Origin: Deltaproteobacteria bacterium
GTDB lineage: Bacteria; Myxococcota_A; Polyangia; GCA-2747355
Direction of reading: 5' to 3'
NCBI GenBank assembly: GCA_020633415.1
Contig: JACKDQ010000002.1
Span: 558,001-622,000 of the forward strand
Length of the DNA stretch: 64,000 nucleotides
In this document: in pieces, positions 24,417-33,303 of the stretch
Numbering within the stretch: position 1 is the first letter of the stretch
Layout: the number at the start of each line of letters is the position of its first letter
Translations under genes and position numbers: made by a program
Notes under the pieces: model-generated
What the model was told of the DNA's origin: nothing
The model's input: only the letters and a program-made list of their open reading frames with translations
Databases searched by the model: none

Positions 24417-26060
24417 ATGTTGCGGTCCCTTCTTGTCGGTGAGCACGGGAGTCGATGGACGCGCGTTATCGCGGTCCTGGCCATTTCGGTGCCGATCATC
24501 TTGGCCTGTAACACGCGGTCGGTGGGCGAGGAGTCGGGCAACCAATTTCAGCAGAGCGAGATTTTCCCGCAAACGCCGGAAAAGGACGTCGACCTGCTGT
24601 TCGTGATCGACAACTCGTTCTCGATGGGACGTGAGCAGGGCAACCTAAAGAACAACTTCCCCAAGCTGATCGATGCGCTGCGCAGTGAGTCCCTCGGCCC
24701 CTCCAAGGAGTGCCTAGCGACGGGGAACCCAGACCAATGCTGCAACAAAGGCAACGTGAGCGGTTGCGCGATTCCTAACGTTCACATCGGCGTCGTCAGC
24801 ACCGACCTCGGCGTCGGCCCGTACACGCAGATCGAGAACTGCGGACGGCCAGGCGGCGACGGTGGCATCTTGCAGAACAAGCCACGCGAACCGGGCTGCA
24901 CGGGTCCGAAAGACGCCTTCGTCAAATACATCGAGGGCGTAACCAACGTCCCCAACGCGGACGCCAATAAGCCGATCGACGCGGTCAAGAGCGCGTTCCA
25001 GTGCATCGCGCGCCTGGGAACCAACGGCTGCGGCTTTGAGCACACCCTCGAGTCGGCACGTCTCGCACTAACCAAGGGCAAGAATCCGGGCTTCGTCCGC
25101 GACGAGGCGCTGCTAGCGATCGTCTTCATCACCGACGAGGACGACTGCTCGGCGTCGGACCCGCAGCTGTTTAACCCGCAACAGTCACTGCTCCAGACCC
25201 TCGGACCACTGACGTCGTTCCGCTGCTTCGAGTTCGGCGTGACCTGCGATATCAACAACCGCAACCAAATCGGTCCGCGCAAAAACTGCGTCCCGACGCC
25301 GGAAGGCAAGTCGAGCCTGCACGCGATCGAAAGCTACGTCTCGTTCTTCAAAAGCCTCAAGACACGCCCCGGCCGTGTGCTGATCTCGGCGATCACCGGC
25401 CCGACCGACAGCGTCCAGGTCAACATCGAAGACAGCAACCCGACGTTGGTGCCGAGCTGCCGTTCAGCTGACTCCGAAGCCGCCCCGGCGATTCGCATCA
25501 AAGCGCTCTCCGACGCCTTCGCACCGGACAGCACCTTCAGCACGATCTGCACCGATGACTTCGGCCCGGCCCTCGCCGCGTTGGGGCGCAAGATCGTCGG
25601 TAAACTCGGTGGTCAGTGCATTCAGCAACCGCTGCTAACGCAAAAAGGCGGCGTGGCCTGTCAAAACGGCGACACCTTCGGCAACGGCAAAGCCTGTACC
25701 GCCAACTGCCTCGAAGACGTCTCTTGTCAGGTAACCGAGGTCGTCAACAGCGGAACGGCCAACGAGTCTTCGGTCACGATTCCCAAGTGCCCGTCCAACC
25801 TCTGGTACCCAGCGGATTGGGAAAAAGACCGCGACTGCGGCACGAGCTGTCCGTGCTGGCGCATCGTCAAAAAGTCCAGCGCGTGCAAACCCGACACCGA
25901 CAACAGCACGCCCTACGGCCTCGACATCTTGCGTAGCAAAGAGCCAGCCCAAGGCACCGTGGCCAACATGGCCTGCCGTGGTTCAAAGACCAACTGGACC
26001 GATCCAGCGCTGGCGCAGACCTTCGACGCCTGTGCCAGCCAAGACCAGGCGGGCAACTAG
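24417..26060 (+). CDS. von Willebrand factor A domain lipoprotein
   Basis: 547 residues. A basic N-terminus and hydrophobic helix end in the lipobox IILAC (Cys31). The vWA fold begins at VDLLFVIDNSFSMG, with MIDAS residues Asp65, Ser67 and Ser69, and a later FITDEDDCS metal-site segment. At least 20 cysteines (for example QCCNKGNVSGC, CPSNLWYP, CGTSCPCW) suggest heavy disulfide bonding outside the cytoplasm. Proteins of this layout are common and expanded in myxobacteria; ligands are unknown. The gene is single, preceded by a good ribosome site, and followed after 267 bases by an FHA-GGDEF gene. Confidence 0.85.
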   Translation: MLRSLLVGEHGSRWTRVIAVLAISVPIILACNTRSVGEESGNQFQQSEIFPQTPEKDVDLLFVIDNSFSMGREQGNLKNNFPKLIDALRSESLGPSKECLATGNPDQCCNKGNVSGCAIPNVHIGVVSTDLGVGPYTQIENCGRPGGDGGILQNKPREPGCTGPKDAFVKYIEGVTNVPNADANKPIDAVKSAFQCIARLGTNGCGFEHTLESARLALTKGKNPGFVRDEALLAIVFITDEDDCSASDPQLFNPQQSLLQTLGPLTSFRCFEFGVTCDINNRNQIGPRKNCVPTPEGKSSLHAIESYVSFFKSLKTRPGRVLISAITGPTDSVQVNIEDSNPTLVPSCRSADSEAAPAIRIKALSDAFAPDSTFSTICTDDFGPALAALGRKIVGKLGGQCIQQPLLTQKGGVACQNGDTFGNGKACTANCLEDVSCQVTEVVNSGTANESSVTIPKCPSNLWYPADWEKDRDCGTSCPCWRIVKKSSACKPDTDNSTPYGLDILRSKEPAQGTVANMACRGSKTNWTDPALAQTFDACASQDQAGN

Positions 26061-26327
26061 CTCGGCCCGATCTTCTGCCGACAGCGCGCCTCACAGACCG
26101 ATCTGCCGAGGCGCGCAGCTCGCTCCCCCCCCAAAAACGTCCCTCACGCTCAAGCGCCCCACTGGGGTCAACTGCCTGTTGCCAAGACCGGCACGCTGAC
26201 ATCGCAGGTTACGCGCTACGCTCACAACCGGCGAGGAACGGGTCGGCCGCGATCGATCAGTTGATCTTTGTCGAAAATGCCCCGAAAATGAAGAACTTGA
26301 CTTGAAAGTAGTTGGCTAGCCTCCGGT

Positions 26328-27200
26328 ATGGTGGACAAAACCCGCATCACCGCCGTGCGACCGCCGCAGGTTGAGGAACGCTCAGCCTGCTTGGTGCGGA
26401 TCTACCCGGCGGGCGGTGACCTCGGTCGCCGCTTCCCGCTCGATGGACAGAGTCATACCATCGGGCGCGGAGCCGATTGCGACATCGTGATCGACCTGGA
26501 TTCGGTTTCGCGCCGGCATGCGCGGATCGACGTGGCAAGCAAAGGCATTCGGGTCAAAGACCTCGACAGCACCAACGGCAGCTACGTCAACGAAGTCCAG
26601 GTCCAGTCCTGCGAGCTGAGCAACGGCGATCTTCTCCAGATCGGTAGCGTGATTTTCAAGTTCCTCTCGGGCGGCAACGTCGAGTCGAGCTATCACGAGG
26701 CGATCTATCGCATGACGATCTTCGACGGACTGACCGAGGCCCACAACAAGCGCTACTTCCTCGAGTTCCTCGAACGCGAATTGGCCCGTGCCGTCCGTTA
26801 TGGACGCCCCTTATCGCTGGTCTTGTTCGACCTCGACCATTTCAAGCAAATCAATGACACCCATGGACACCTGACGGGCGACCACATCTTGCGCGAATTG
26901 GCACGCCGTGTGCGCACGCGCATCCGCAAAGAGGAACTGCTCGCGCGCTACGGCGGCGAGGAGTTTGTCGCCGTCCTGCCGGAAGCCGGGCATCGCGGCG
27001 CAATGAAATTTGCTGAACATCTGCGCCGGCTGGTCGAGGGAGAGCCCTTCGAGTTCGAGGGCGAAACGGTCAACGTCACCGTCAGCGTCGGCGTGGCAAC
27101 GATCCACGGCGACTCCCTCGATGTTACCGAGTTCATTCGCAACGCCGACGAAAATCTCTATCGCGCCAAGCGCGGCGGCCGCAATCGCGTAGTGGGGTAG
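26328..27200 (+). CDS. FHA-GGDEF diguanylate cyclase with degenerate inhibitory site
   Basis: 290 residues, same plan as the protein at 11889. The FHA domain (about 20-115) shows IGRGADCDI, SRRHARID and LDSTNGSYVN. The GGDEF domain (about 128-290) has FDLDHFKQINDTHGHLTGD and active-site GGEEF at 209-213. The I-site position reads RKEE (200-203) instead of RxxD, so product inhibition may be weaker or absent. Cytoplasmic. It lies between the vWA lipoprotein and the PolX-like gene, with 30 bases to the latter. Confidence 0.92.
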   Translation: MVDKTRITAVRPPQVEERSACLVRIYPAGGDLGRRFPLDGQSHTIGRGADCDIVIDLDSVSRRHARIDVASKGIRVKDLDSTNGSYVNEVQVQSCELSNGDLLQIGSVIFKFLSGGNVESSYHEAIYRMTIFDGLTEAHNKRYFLEFLERELARAVRYGRPLSLVLFDLDHFKQINDTHGHLTGDHILRELARRVRTRIRKEELLARYGGEEFVAVLPEAGHRGAMKFAEHLRRLVEGEPFEFEGETVNVTVSVGVATIHGDSLDVTEFIRNADENLYRAKRGGRNRVVG

Positions 27201-27230
27201 CCCCCTCGAGCCGTGCTAGGCTGCGCGTCG

Positions 27231-28925
27231 ATGTCGATCGATCCACAACACGTAGCCAACGTCTTCGCAGAAATGGCCGACCTGATCGAGATCAAGGGCG
27301 GCAGCGAGTTTCGCATTCGCGCCTTTCGCCGCGTCGCCCAGGTCCTTGAAGATCTCCCCGACCCACTCGAGCAGATGCTCAGTGACAAAACCCTGCAGGA
27401 GATCCCGGGTATCGGCAAAGGAACGATCAGCCGCATCGAAGAGATCCTCAAAACAGGTAGCTGCGCGGACCACCAGCAACTGCGCAGCGAATTGCCGCCC
27501 GGCGTGCTCGAGATGCTGCAGGTCCCGCAGATGGGACCCAAGACGGTCAAACTGGTGCACCAAGAGCTGGGAATCTCATCGGTCGATGAGCTGGAAGCCG
27601 CCGCCCACGCCGGCCAGCTCGCCGAGCTGCCGCGCATGGGTGCGAAATCGCAAACACGGTTGCTCAACGCTATCGCCGCCTACCGCCGTCGACGCGGACG
27701 ATGCCCCCTAGGACAGGCACTTCCCCAGGCCGAAGCGCTGGCTGCACTACTGCGCGCGCTACCCGAAGCGAAACGCGTCGACATCGCCGGTAGCACCCGC
27801 CGCGCCAAGGAAACCATCGGCGACATCGATCTGCTCGTCACCGGTGACGAGGTCGCGCCGATCATGGACGCCTTCGTCGGTGCGCCGGTCGTCGCCGAAC
27901 TGCTACTTCGCGGCGACACCAAGTGCAGCGTGCGCCTCGACTCGGGCTTGCAGGTCGATTTGCGGGTGATTCCCGCAGAAAGCTACGGTGCGGCGCTCCA
28001 CTACTTTACCGGCTCGCAGATGCACAACATCGCAATCCGCGATCGCGCTAAGCGCTCCGGCATGCGCATCAACGAGTATGGCGTCTTTCGCGAACCGTCG
28101 GGCGAGCGCCTTGGAGGCGCCAGTGAAGAAGAGATCTTTGCTGCCGTCGGCCTGCCATACATCCCCCCCGAACTGCGCGAAGACCGCGGCGAAATCGAAG
28201 CCGCTGAGAATCAGCAACTGCCGCAGCTGATCTCTACCGCCGATCTGCGCGGTGATCTGCATTGCCCTGTTAACGGCGTGAGCAGCGCCGAGCTTGAGAC
28301 GCTGGTCGATGTGGCGATCGGCCGCGGCTGGCAGTACCTAGCGCTTACCCCACGTTTTGGGGTCGGCGGTCTCGATAGCCAAGCCTTCGCCCGATATCTC
28401 AACGCCGCCAAGGTCGTTCGAGAAAAATCGCAAGCGTTGAGGCTATTGATCGGCGCCGAAGTCACGATCACCGCCGACGGACAGATCGACATCTCGGCCG
28501 ACTTGCGCCAAGCCCTTGACTGGATCACAGCTACCCTCGACGTCGAGGCCAGCGCGGCAAATCCCACTGAGCGCATCTGCCAAGCGCTCGCCGATCCGTC
28601 GATCGATGCGCTGGTCTATCCGACCGGCCGCGTACTCGGTACGAGCGACGGCAACGGCGCCGACATCGAGGCCGTGCTGCAGGCGGCGTTGGCCAACAAC
28701 GTAGCGATCGGCATCAGTGGCGACCCGTTGCGCCTCGACCTCGATGCTAGCCACTGTCGCCGCGCCCGCGACCTCGGTGTTCGCCTGCTGGTCAGCGCAT
28801 CGGCCCACAACGCTCAAACGCTGGCGCAGATCGACTACGCGCTGCTCACCGCCCGCCGCGGCTGGCTCGAGCCGGACCACGTGCTCAACTGCCAAGCGAT
28901 CGAGCAGCTGCTAAAACCGCGCTGA
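27231..28925 (+). CDS. polX: DNA polymerase X family protein with degenerate PHP domain
   Basis: 564 residues from the ATG at 27231 (a GTG 18 bases earlier is possible). Bacterial PolX plan: helix-hairpin-helix segments (IPGIGKGTI, VPQMGPKTV, LPRMGAKSQ), a nucleotidyltransferase palm with AGSTRR and metal aspartates Asp198/Asp200 (GDIDLLV) and Asp243 (QVDLRV), then a C-terminal PHP domain (about 335-564). The polymerase looks competent. The PHP metal motifs, however, are altered: DLHCP for DLHCH, TPRF for TDHS, YPTGR for HPTGR, and Asp437 where the SxH His should be. Gap-filling repair synthesis is likely; 3'-5' exonuclease activity is unlikely. Confidence 0.88.
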   Translation: MSIDPQHVANVFAEMADLIEIKGGSEFRIRAFRRVAQVLEDLPDPLEQMLSDKTLQEIPGIGKGTISRIEEILKTGSCADHQQLRSELPPGVLEMLQVPQMGPKTVKLVHQELGISSVDELEAAAHAGQLAELPRMGAKSQTRLLNAIAAYRRRRGRCPLGQALPQAEALAALLRALPEAKRVDIAGSTRRAKETIGDIDLLVTGDEVAPIMDAFVGAPVVAELLLRGDTKCSVRLDSGLQVDLRVIPAESYGAALHYFTGSQMHNIAIRDRAKRSGMRINEYGVFREPSGERLGGASEEEIFAAVGLPYIPPELREDRGEIEAAENQQLPQLISTADLRGDLHCPVNGVSSAELETLVDVAIGRGWQYLALTPRFGVGGLDSQAFARYLNAAKVVREKSQALRLLIGAEVTITADGQIDISADLRQALDWITATLDVEASAANPTERICQALADPSIDALVYPTGRVLGTSDGNGADIEAVLQAALANNVAIGISGDPLRLDLDASHCRRARDLGVRLLVSASAHNAQTLAQIDYALLTARRGWLEPDHVLNCQAIEQLLKPR

Positions 28926-28989
28926 TCTCGGGGCCGTCGCGTGGTCCGCACCGACGCAACGCACGGGGCAAGCGACCGATAAGCCCGGC

Positions 28990-29208
28990 GTGAATGCAAT
29001 TCGCCAGCGCAAGAACTACCGTCCGCTCGGCGAGTGGCTCGTTGCGCGCGGCATGCTCAACCGAACACAGCTGTTCTTAGCGCTCTCAGCCGCCCATCGA
29101 CACCGCTGCCGTTTCGGCGACGCCGTCGTCTGGCTTGGCTACGCCTCACGCGAGCTGCTCGAAAAGGAAGTCATTCAGCGCGACAGACTAGCCACCCTCA
29201 CCGATTGA
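28990..29208 (+). CDS. Small stand-alone MshEN/GspE-N-like domain protein
   Basis: 72 residues from a GTG start. The sequence RPLGEWLVARGMLNRTQLFLAL, then RFGDAVVWLGYASRELLEKEV, follows the two-part pattern (LGelL...G.it..QL..AL, and G..L...G..s...L) of the N-terminal domain of type II secretion and pilus ATPases, which in MshE binds cyclic-di-GMP. Here the domain stands alone. Family assignment is by pattern only. It lies between polX and glpK in the same direction, with 47 bases to the glpK start. Confidence 0.55.
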   Translation: MNAIRQRKNYRPLGEWLVARGMLNRTQLFLALSAAHRHRCRFGDAVVWLGYASRELLEKEVIQRDRLATLTD

Positions 29209-29255
29209 GTCCGATCTCCCTGGCGGCTATAGTCCGGACAAAGGGGTGGGACGAG

Positions 29256-30737
29256 ATGGCCAAGTACGTCTTAGCGATCGACCAAGGCACGACCGGCACG
29301 ACGGTAATGATCATCGACGAAGCGATCAACATCGTCGGGCGATCTAACCAAGAATTCGAACAGCGCTATCCCAAGCCCGGCTGGGTCGAGCACGACCCGC
29401 AAGCGATCTGGCAATCGACGACGCGGGCGATCGGCGGCGCGCTCGCCGAAGCAAAGATCGACGTCAAAGCGATCGCGGCGATCGGCATCACCAACCAGCG
29501 CGAGACCAGCCTGATCTGGGAACGAGCCTCGGGTCGGCCTGTACACCACGCGATCGTCTGGCAAGACCGTCGCACCGCTGACCTCTGCCAATCTCTGCGC
29601 GCTGCCGGACACAGCGAGCGCGTGCGCAAGAAGACGGGACTGGTGCTCGACCCGTACTTCTCCGGCACCAAGGTCCATTGGCTGCTCAAGAATCTCGACG
29701 GCATCGCTGCGCGCGCGCGCCAAGGAGAGCTGGCCTTCGGCACGATCGACAGCTACTTAGTCTACAGGCTGTCCGGAGGACAGGCCCATATCACCGACGT
29801 GAGCAACGCTTCGCGCACGCTGCTCTACAACATCAGCCAGCAAGCCTGGGACGATGAACTGCTTAGCCTACTCGAGATTCCCGCAGAGTTGCTTCCCGAG
29901 GTAAAAAGCTGCTCGGAGGTCTATGCCACAACACGCGGCATGGATGGCCTACCCGACGGCATCCCGATCGCCGGCATCGCGGGAGATCAACAAGCCGCGC
30001 TCTTCGGGCAGGCCTGCTTTGCGCCGGGAGACGCCAAATGCACCTACGGCACGGGCGCGTTCCTGTTGGTCAACACGGGCAATCAACCCGTCTTCGGTGA
30101 AAGCGGCGTGCTGACGACGATCGCCTGGCGCCTCGGCACCCAACCGACCGTATATGCCCAAGAGGGTAGCGCCTTCATCGCTGGTGCGGCGGTGCAGTGG
30201 CTGCGTGATGGCCTAAAGTTGATCGAGCGAGCCGAGCAAATCGAAGCCCTCGCCGCCAGCGTCGACGACAGCGCCGGCGTCGTCTTCGTGCCGGCACTCG
30301 CTGGCCTCGGCGCGCCACATTGGCGAGCCGACGCGCGCGGCATCATCTGCGGGCTAACCCGCGGTGTGAACGCCGCCCACCTCGCGCGTGCAACGCTCGA
30401 AGGCATCGCCTTGCAGATCTGCGACCTGACCGAAGCGATGCACCGCGACTGCAATATCCCGATCGGCACCTTTCGCGTCGACGGCGGCGCCGCAGCCAAC
30501 AACTTGCTGATGCAGCTGCAATCGGACTTGCTCGACAAAGAAGTCGTGCGACCACAGGTGATCGAAACCACTGCTCTCGGCGCAGCGTTTCTCGCCGGTC
30601 TCGCTACAGGTGTGTGGCCAGACGAGAGCGCGATTCGCGCAACCTGGCGCCCGGAGCGCCGTTTCTCACCGCAAATGAAAGCCGAAACCCGCCGCGAGCT
30701 ACGCGAGCGCTGGGCAACCGCCGTCGCTCGCGCCTAG
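29256..30737 (+). CDS. glpK: Glycerol kinase
   Basis: 493 residues, standard for GlpK. The ATG at 29256 is chosen because the product then begins AKYVLAIDQGTTGTT, the FGGY-family phosphate loop; the open frame extends upstream into the small gene before it. Also seen are WVEHDPQAIW, GITNQRETSLIWER, VWQDRRTADLC, the catalytic base Asp244 in GIAGDQQAALFGQ, and TYGTGAFLLVNTG. The enzyme phosphorylates glycerol to sn-glycerol-3-phosphate in the cytoplasm. No glpF or glpD adjoins it, so it is not in a glp operon here. Confidence 0.97.
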   Translation: MAKYVLAIDQGTTGTTVMIIDEAINIVGRSNQEFEQRYPKPGWVEHDPQAIWQSTTRAIGGALAEAKIDVKAIAAIGITNQRETSLIWERASGRPVHHAIVWQDRRTADLCQSLRAAGHSERVRKKTGLVLDPYFSGTKVHWLLKNLDGIAARARQGELAFGTIDSYLVYRLSGGQAHITDVSNASRTLLYNISQQAWDDELLSLLEIPAELLPEVKSCSEVYATTRGMDGLPDGIPIAGIAGDQQAALFGQACFAPGDAKCTYGTGAFLLVNTGNQPVFGESGVLTTIAWRLGTQPTVYAQEGSAFIAGAAVQWLRDGLKLIERAEQIEALAASVDDSAGVVFVPALAGLGAPHWRADARGIICGLTRGVNAAHLARATLEGIALQICDLTEAMHRDCNIPIGTFRVDGGAAANNLLMQLQSDLLDKEVVRPQVIETTALGAAFLAGLATGVWPDESAIRATWRPERRFSPQMKAETRRELRERWATAVARA

Positions 30738-31070
30738 CCCCCCCCCGCTCGCCCACCACGGGGCGAACTCACTTTCCGCCACCGAATCGCCGCAACCGCG
30801 CCACCCAAACGTCGCAACGCACCGTCACGATCAAACACGACAGCGCGCGCTGGCTCGGTGTGAGATCGATCACAAGGGCGATGCGCAAGCTGTGGCAACG
30901 CTGACGCGGACGCGTGTCGGATTTTTCACAAACCTGGCGATAAAGCAGCCACTGACACTGTAACGAACCGAGACTTCAGGCGTTCGAGAAAATGAAGAAA
31001 GCTCAAAACTTTTGGCACCCAGCTTGCGTCTAAAGAAACGCAGCCAGCGAATAGTCAGCAGGAGAGGTCC
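30738..31070. other. 333-bp region upstream of the sigma-factor gene
   Basis: No credible gene. It contains a C-tract directly after glpK (30738-30747), and near its end a strong sigma-54 promoter (31013-31028, listed separately) followed by a ribosome site AGGAGAGG before the ATG at 31071. I could not recognise a clear enhancer-binding palindrome in the 270 bases upstream. Confidence 0.6.
31013..31028 (+). promoter_or_regulatory. Sigma-54 (RpoN) promoter driving the sigma-factor gene
   Basis: TGGCAC (31013-31018), five bases, TTGC (31024-31027): exact match to the -24/-12 consensus TGGCAC-N5-TTGC. The predicted start is about 31040, leaving a leader of about 30 bases with a strong ribosome site before the ATG at 31071. 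Confidence 0.8.
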
Positions 31071-31697
31071 ATGGCCGCAGACAAAACAGACTTCGACTAC
31101 CAAATATTTGACGATCTTCGACTGCTCAATGCCGTGCTCGAGCAGCAAGAGCGTGCCTGGTGTGAACTGTTGCGCCGCTATCGAGGCGTGATCTTTCGCT
31201 GTATCCATAAGGCGGTCGCCAAGTACCGTACCGCCCTTACCAACGAAGACGTCGAAGAGATATTCGCCGAGGTCTGCTTCAATCTGCTGCGCAACGACAT
31301 GCGCAAGCTGCGGCTTTACGACCCCGAAAAGGGCGCGCGCCTCGGCAGTTGGCTGGGCTTGATCGCGATCAACACCGCATACGATCACCTCCGGGCGGTC
31401 GGACGCCAACCGCTGCTCGACCGAGTCGAAGGATGCCCAGAGCTGGCCGACAGCGCGGCAGACCCACTCGACGATCTACTGTTCAAGGAGCGCATCGATC
31501 AGCTCAATCAATTCGCCGCGCGCTTCTCAACGCGCGATCAACGTTTCCTCGAGCTCTACTATGGTCGCGGGCTGACCGCGCTCGAGGTTGCAGAGAACAT
31601 GCGTATCTCGGTCAAGACCGTGTACTCGAAAAAGAACAAGATCAGCAAACGCCTGACGGCGATGGCGATCGAGCATCGCAGCCTGCTGGCGGCCTAA
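31071..31697 (+). CDS. RNA polymerase sigma-70-family factor (ECF-like)
   Basis: 208 residues. Region 2 (about 28-95) includes AWCELLRRYRGVIFRCI, NEDVEEIFAEVCFNLL and LGSWLGLIAINTAYDHLR; region 4 (about 140-200) includes FSTRDQRFLELYYGRGLTALEVAENMRISVKTVYSKKNKI, the helix-turn-helix for the -35 box. Regions 1 and 3 are absent, as in ECF factors. No anti-sigma gene lies downstream. Its own transcription appears to depend on sigma-54, making a sigma cascade. The next gene in the same direction is 122 bases away and of unknown function. Confidence 0.88.
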   Translation: MAADKTDFDYQIFDDLRLLNAVLEQQERAWCELLRRYRGVIFRCIHKAVAKYRTALTNEDVEEIFAEVCFNLLRNDMRKLRLYDPEKGARLGSWLGLIAINTAYDHLRAVGRQPLLDRVEGCPELADSAADPLDDLLFKERIDQLNQFAARFSTRDQRFLELYYGRGLTALEVAENMRISVKTVYSKKNKISKRLTAMAIEHRSLLAA

Positions 31698-31819
31698 ACG
31701 AACGATGGCGGCGCGACTCTCTCCCGACTGCGCTAGACGCGAAAACACGATAACCGCGGTGCGCCCGCGCATTGTGCGCTTGCACCCACGGGACCGGCCC
31801 CCGATAATCCAGCGTTTCG

Positions 31820-32242
31820 ATGAGCGACCTGATCCACCAGCCATTTCTCAGCATCGACGCACCGGCACTGCTGCTGGGCAGCGGGCGCTTAGCGCGCCAC
31901 ATCGCCCTAGAGCTGCCTGAACTAATGCGCCTCGATCACCGCAAGAAGAAACAACCGCAGTTGGTCGCCGAACTCGAGCGTCCTTGCATCGCGCCCAATA
32001 GCTTGGCGGGACTGGTCTGGGTCAACCCGCCGCGCCAACTCGATGCAGCGCTCGCGCAATTCCGCCGCTGGAGACCGGCGCTCAAGGGCGGAGCGAGCTT
32101 GCTAGTCGTCCAAAAGGAACGCCGCCTGGGCGGGCCGCGGCTGGAAGCCCTGGCCGTCTGCCTGCTCAACTGCGCGCTGCTCGAGATTCGCAGCGCGTCT
32201 TTCGGCAATCTCGCGCTGATTTGGGGGACAACCCCGGCTTGA
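31820..32242 (+). CDS. Hypothetical protein, faint methyltransferase-like fold
   Basis: 140 residues, no signal peptide. An early glycine motif (LLLGSGRLARHIALEL), then LAGLVWVNPPRQLDAAL and FRRWRPALKGGASLLVVQKE, recall the last strands of a class I SAM methyltransferase (acidic loop, then G-G turn), but the core is too short and the SAM-binding loop is incomplete. It may be a degenerate relative. Follows the sigma factor in the same direction, so it could be a downstream target or co-transcribed. Confidence 0.5.
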   Translation: MSDLIHQPFLSIDAPALLLGSGRLARHIALELPELMRLDHRKKKQPQLVAELERPCIAPNSLAGLVWVNPPRQLDAALAQFRRWRPALKGGASLLVVQKERRLGGPRLEALAVCLLNCALLEIRSASFGNLALIWGTTPA

Positions 32243-32348
32243 TCGCGCCGATGCGCAACGACAGCCCGCGTCGGCTTCGGTCTGTCGGTTGACCAAAACC
32301 CAACCGCACCGCCGACAGACCTGCCAGATTGCCAAAGCCATGCAGGTT

Positions 32349-33143
32349 CTACTGCCTACCGGCGACCGATCTTCCCACGAGAAAACGCCGGAGCGTGTCC
32401 GAGGCGCTGCTGACCGCCATCTGCACAGCATTGCGTTCCATCGCCTGCCGCCGACGCCAACTGGGACTCGCGCCTTCGACGGTCGCTGCGCCGCTGCCCA
32501 TCATCACGATCCGACCCTGTCCTTGCTCGACAACCATGCTGACCCGGCAGGTGATCGCCAACGTCGAGCCACGACGCTTCGCACTCATCTCGGTGATCGA
32601 AGAGGACAAGCCGTAGGACGTCGGCCCGCTGCCCGAGACCAAGCTGATCCCCGTCTCACCGGTTAGCTCGGCGAGCGCCTTGGACCAGTACTCGCGTAAC
32701 GCCAGATCTAGCCCGGCCGCCGACTTGGTTCGATCGAGCGCCGCCCGCAGGGCGATCGTCGGGCCACTGCTCCGCCGCCGCGGACGCGCTTGCGAGCGGA
32801 TCCGTTTGAGCGCCTCAGCGATCTGCTCACGAACCCGCTGGTCGACGTCGCGTCGACGAGCCATCAGTGCTGCAAGCGCCCGCCGATCGCCGATCCGTCC
32901 GAGACCAAAAGCGGCCAGCGAACGCACCGTCGCGCTCTTGTCGGTCAGCGCACGCACCAATGCAGGTAACGACGACGGGTCACCGATCCGCGATAGTGCG
33001 TACGCGGCGTGCAGGCGAACCTTGACGTCACGATCGAATAGCGCCCGCTCGATTCGCTCCAAACGCGATCGCTGCGCCTCTGCAGCGCCCGATGAGATCG
33101 ATAGAAAAAGCGCGACGAATGCCGCCTGAACGAGGGGGCGCAT
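32349..33143 (-). CDS. Exported HEAT-repeat protein
   Basis: 264 residues, with a perfect ribosome site (AGGAGG) before the ATG. A signal peptide (MRPLVQAAFVALFLSISSGAAEA, cleavage after AEA) leads into three HEAT/PBS-lyase-type repeats (about 28-125: KVRLHAAYALSRIGDPSSLPAL, TVRSLAAFGLGRIGDRRALAAL, VDQRVREQIAEALKRI). A basic linker and a beta-rich domain (about 150-264) follow, unrecognised, with SLVSGSGPTSYGLSSSITEM and TCRVSMVVEQGQGRIVMMGSGAAT. A binding role in the periplasm is likely. Stands alone between convergent and divergent neighbours. Confidence 0.75.
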   Translation of the reverse strand: MRPLVQAAFVALFLSISSGAAEAQRSRLERIERALFDRDVKVRLHAAYALSRIGDPSSLPALVRALTDKSATVRSLAAFGLGRIGDRRALAALMARRRDVDQRVREQIAEALKRIRSQARPRRRSSGPTIALRAALDRTKSAAGLDLALREYWSKALAELTGETGISLVSGSGPTSYGLSSSITEMSAKRRGSTLAITCRVSMVVEQGQGRIVMMGSGAATVEGASPSWRRRQAMERNAVQMAVSSASDTLRRFLVGRSVAGRQ

Positions 33144-33303
33144 GACCTCCTAGCAGAGTAAAGCCAGTTGACACAACGAGCAATGCTCTCCGCTAACAGT
33201 GCTGCTTTACTGCGATAAAGTCGCAAGCAACTTGTCATCGGCAACGAGGCGCTCTAGCCTAACCAGAGTTCAGCAGCTCAACACAAGCGTGGATCCAACG
33301 CAG

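Noticed and set aside
29034..29255. N-terminal extension of glycerol kinase
   Set aside because: The extension is Arg/Ala-rich, overlaps the small gene at 28990-29208, and GlpK proteins start at the AKYVLAIDQGTTG segment.
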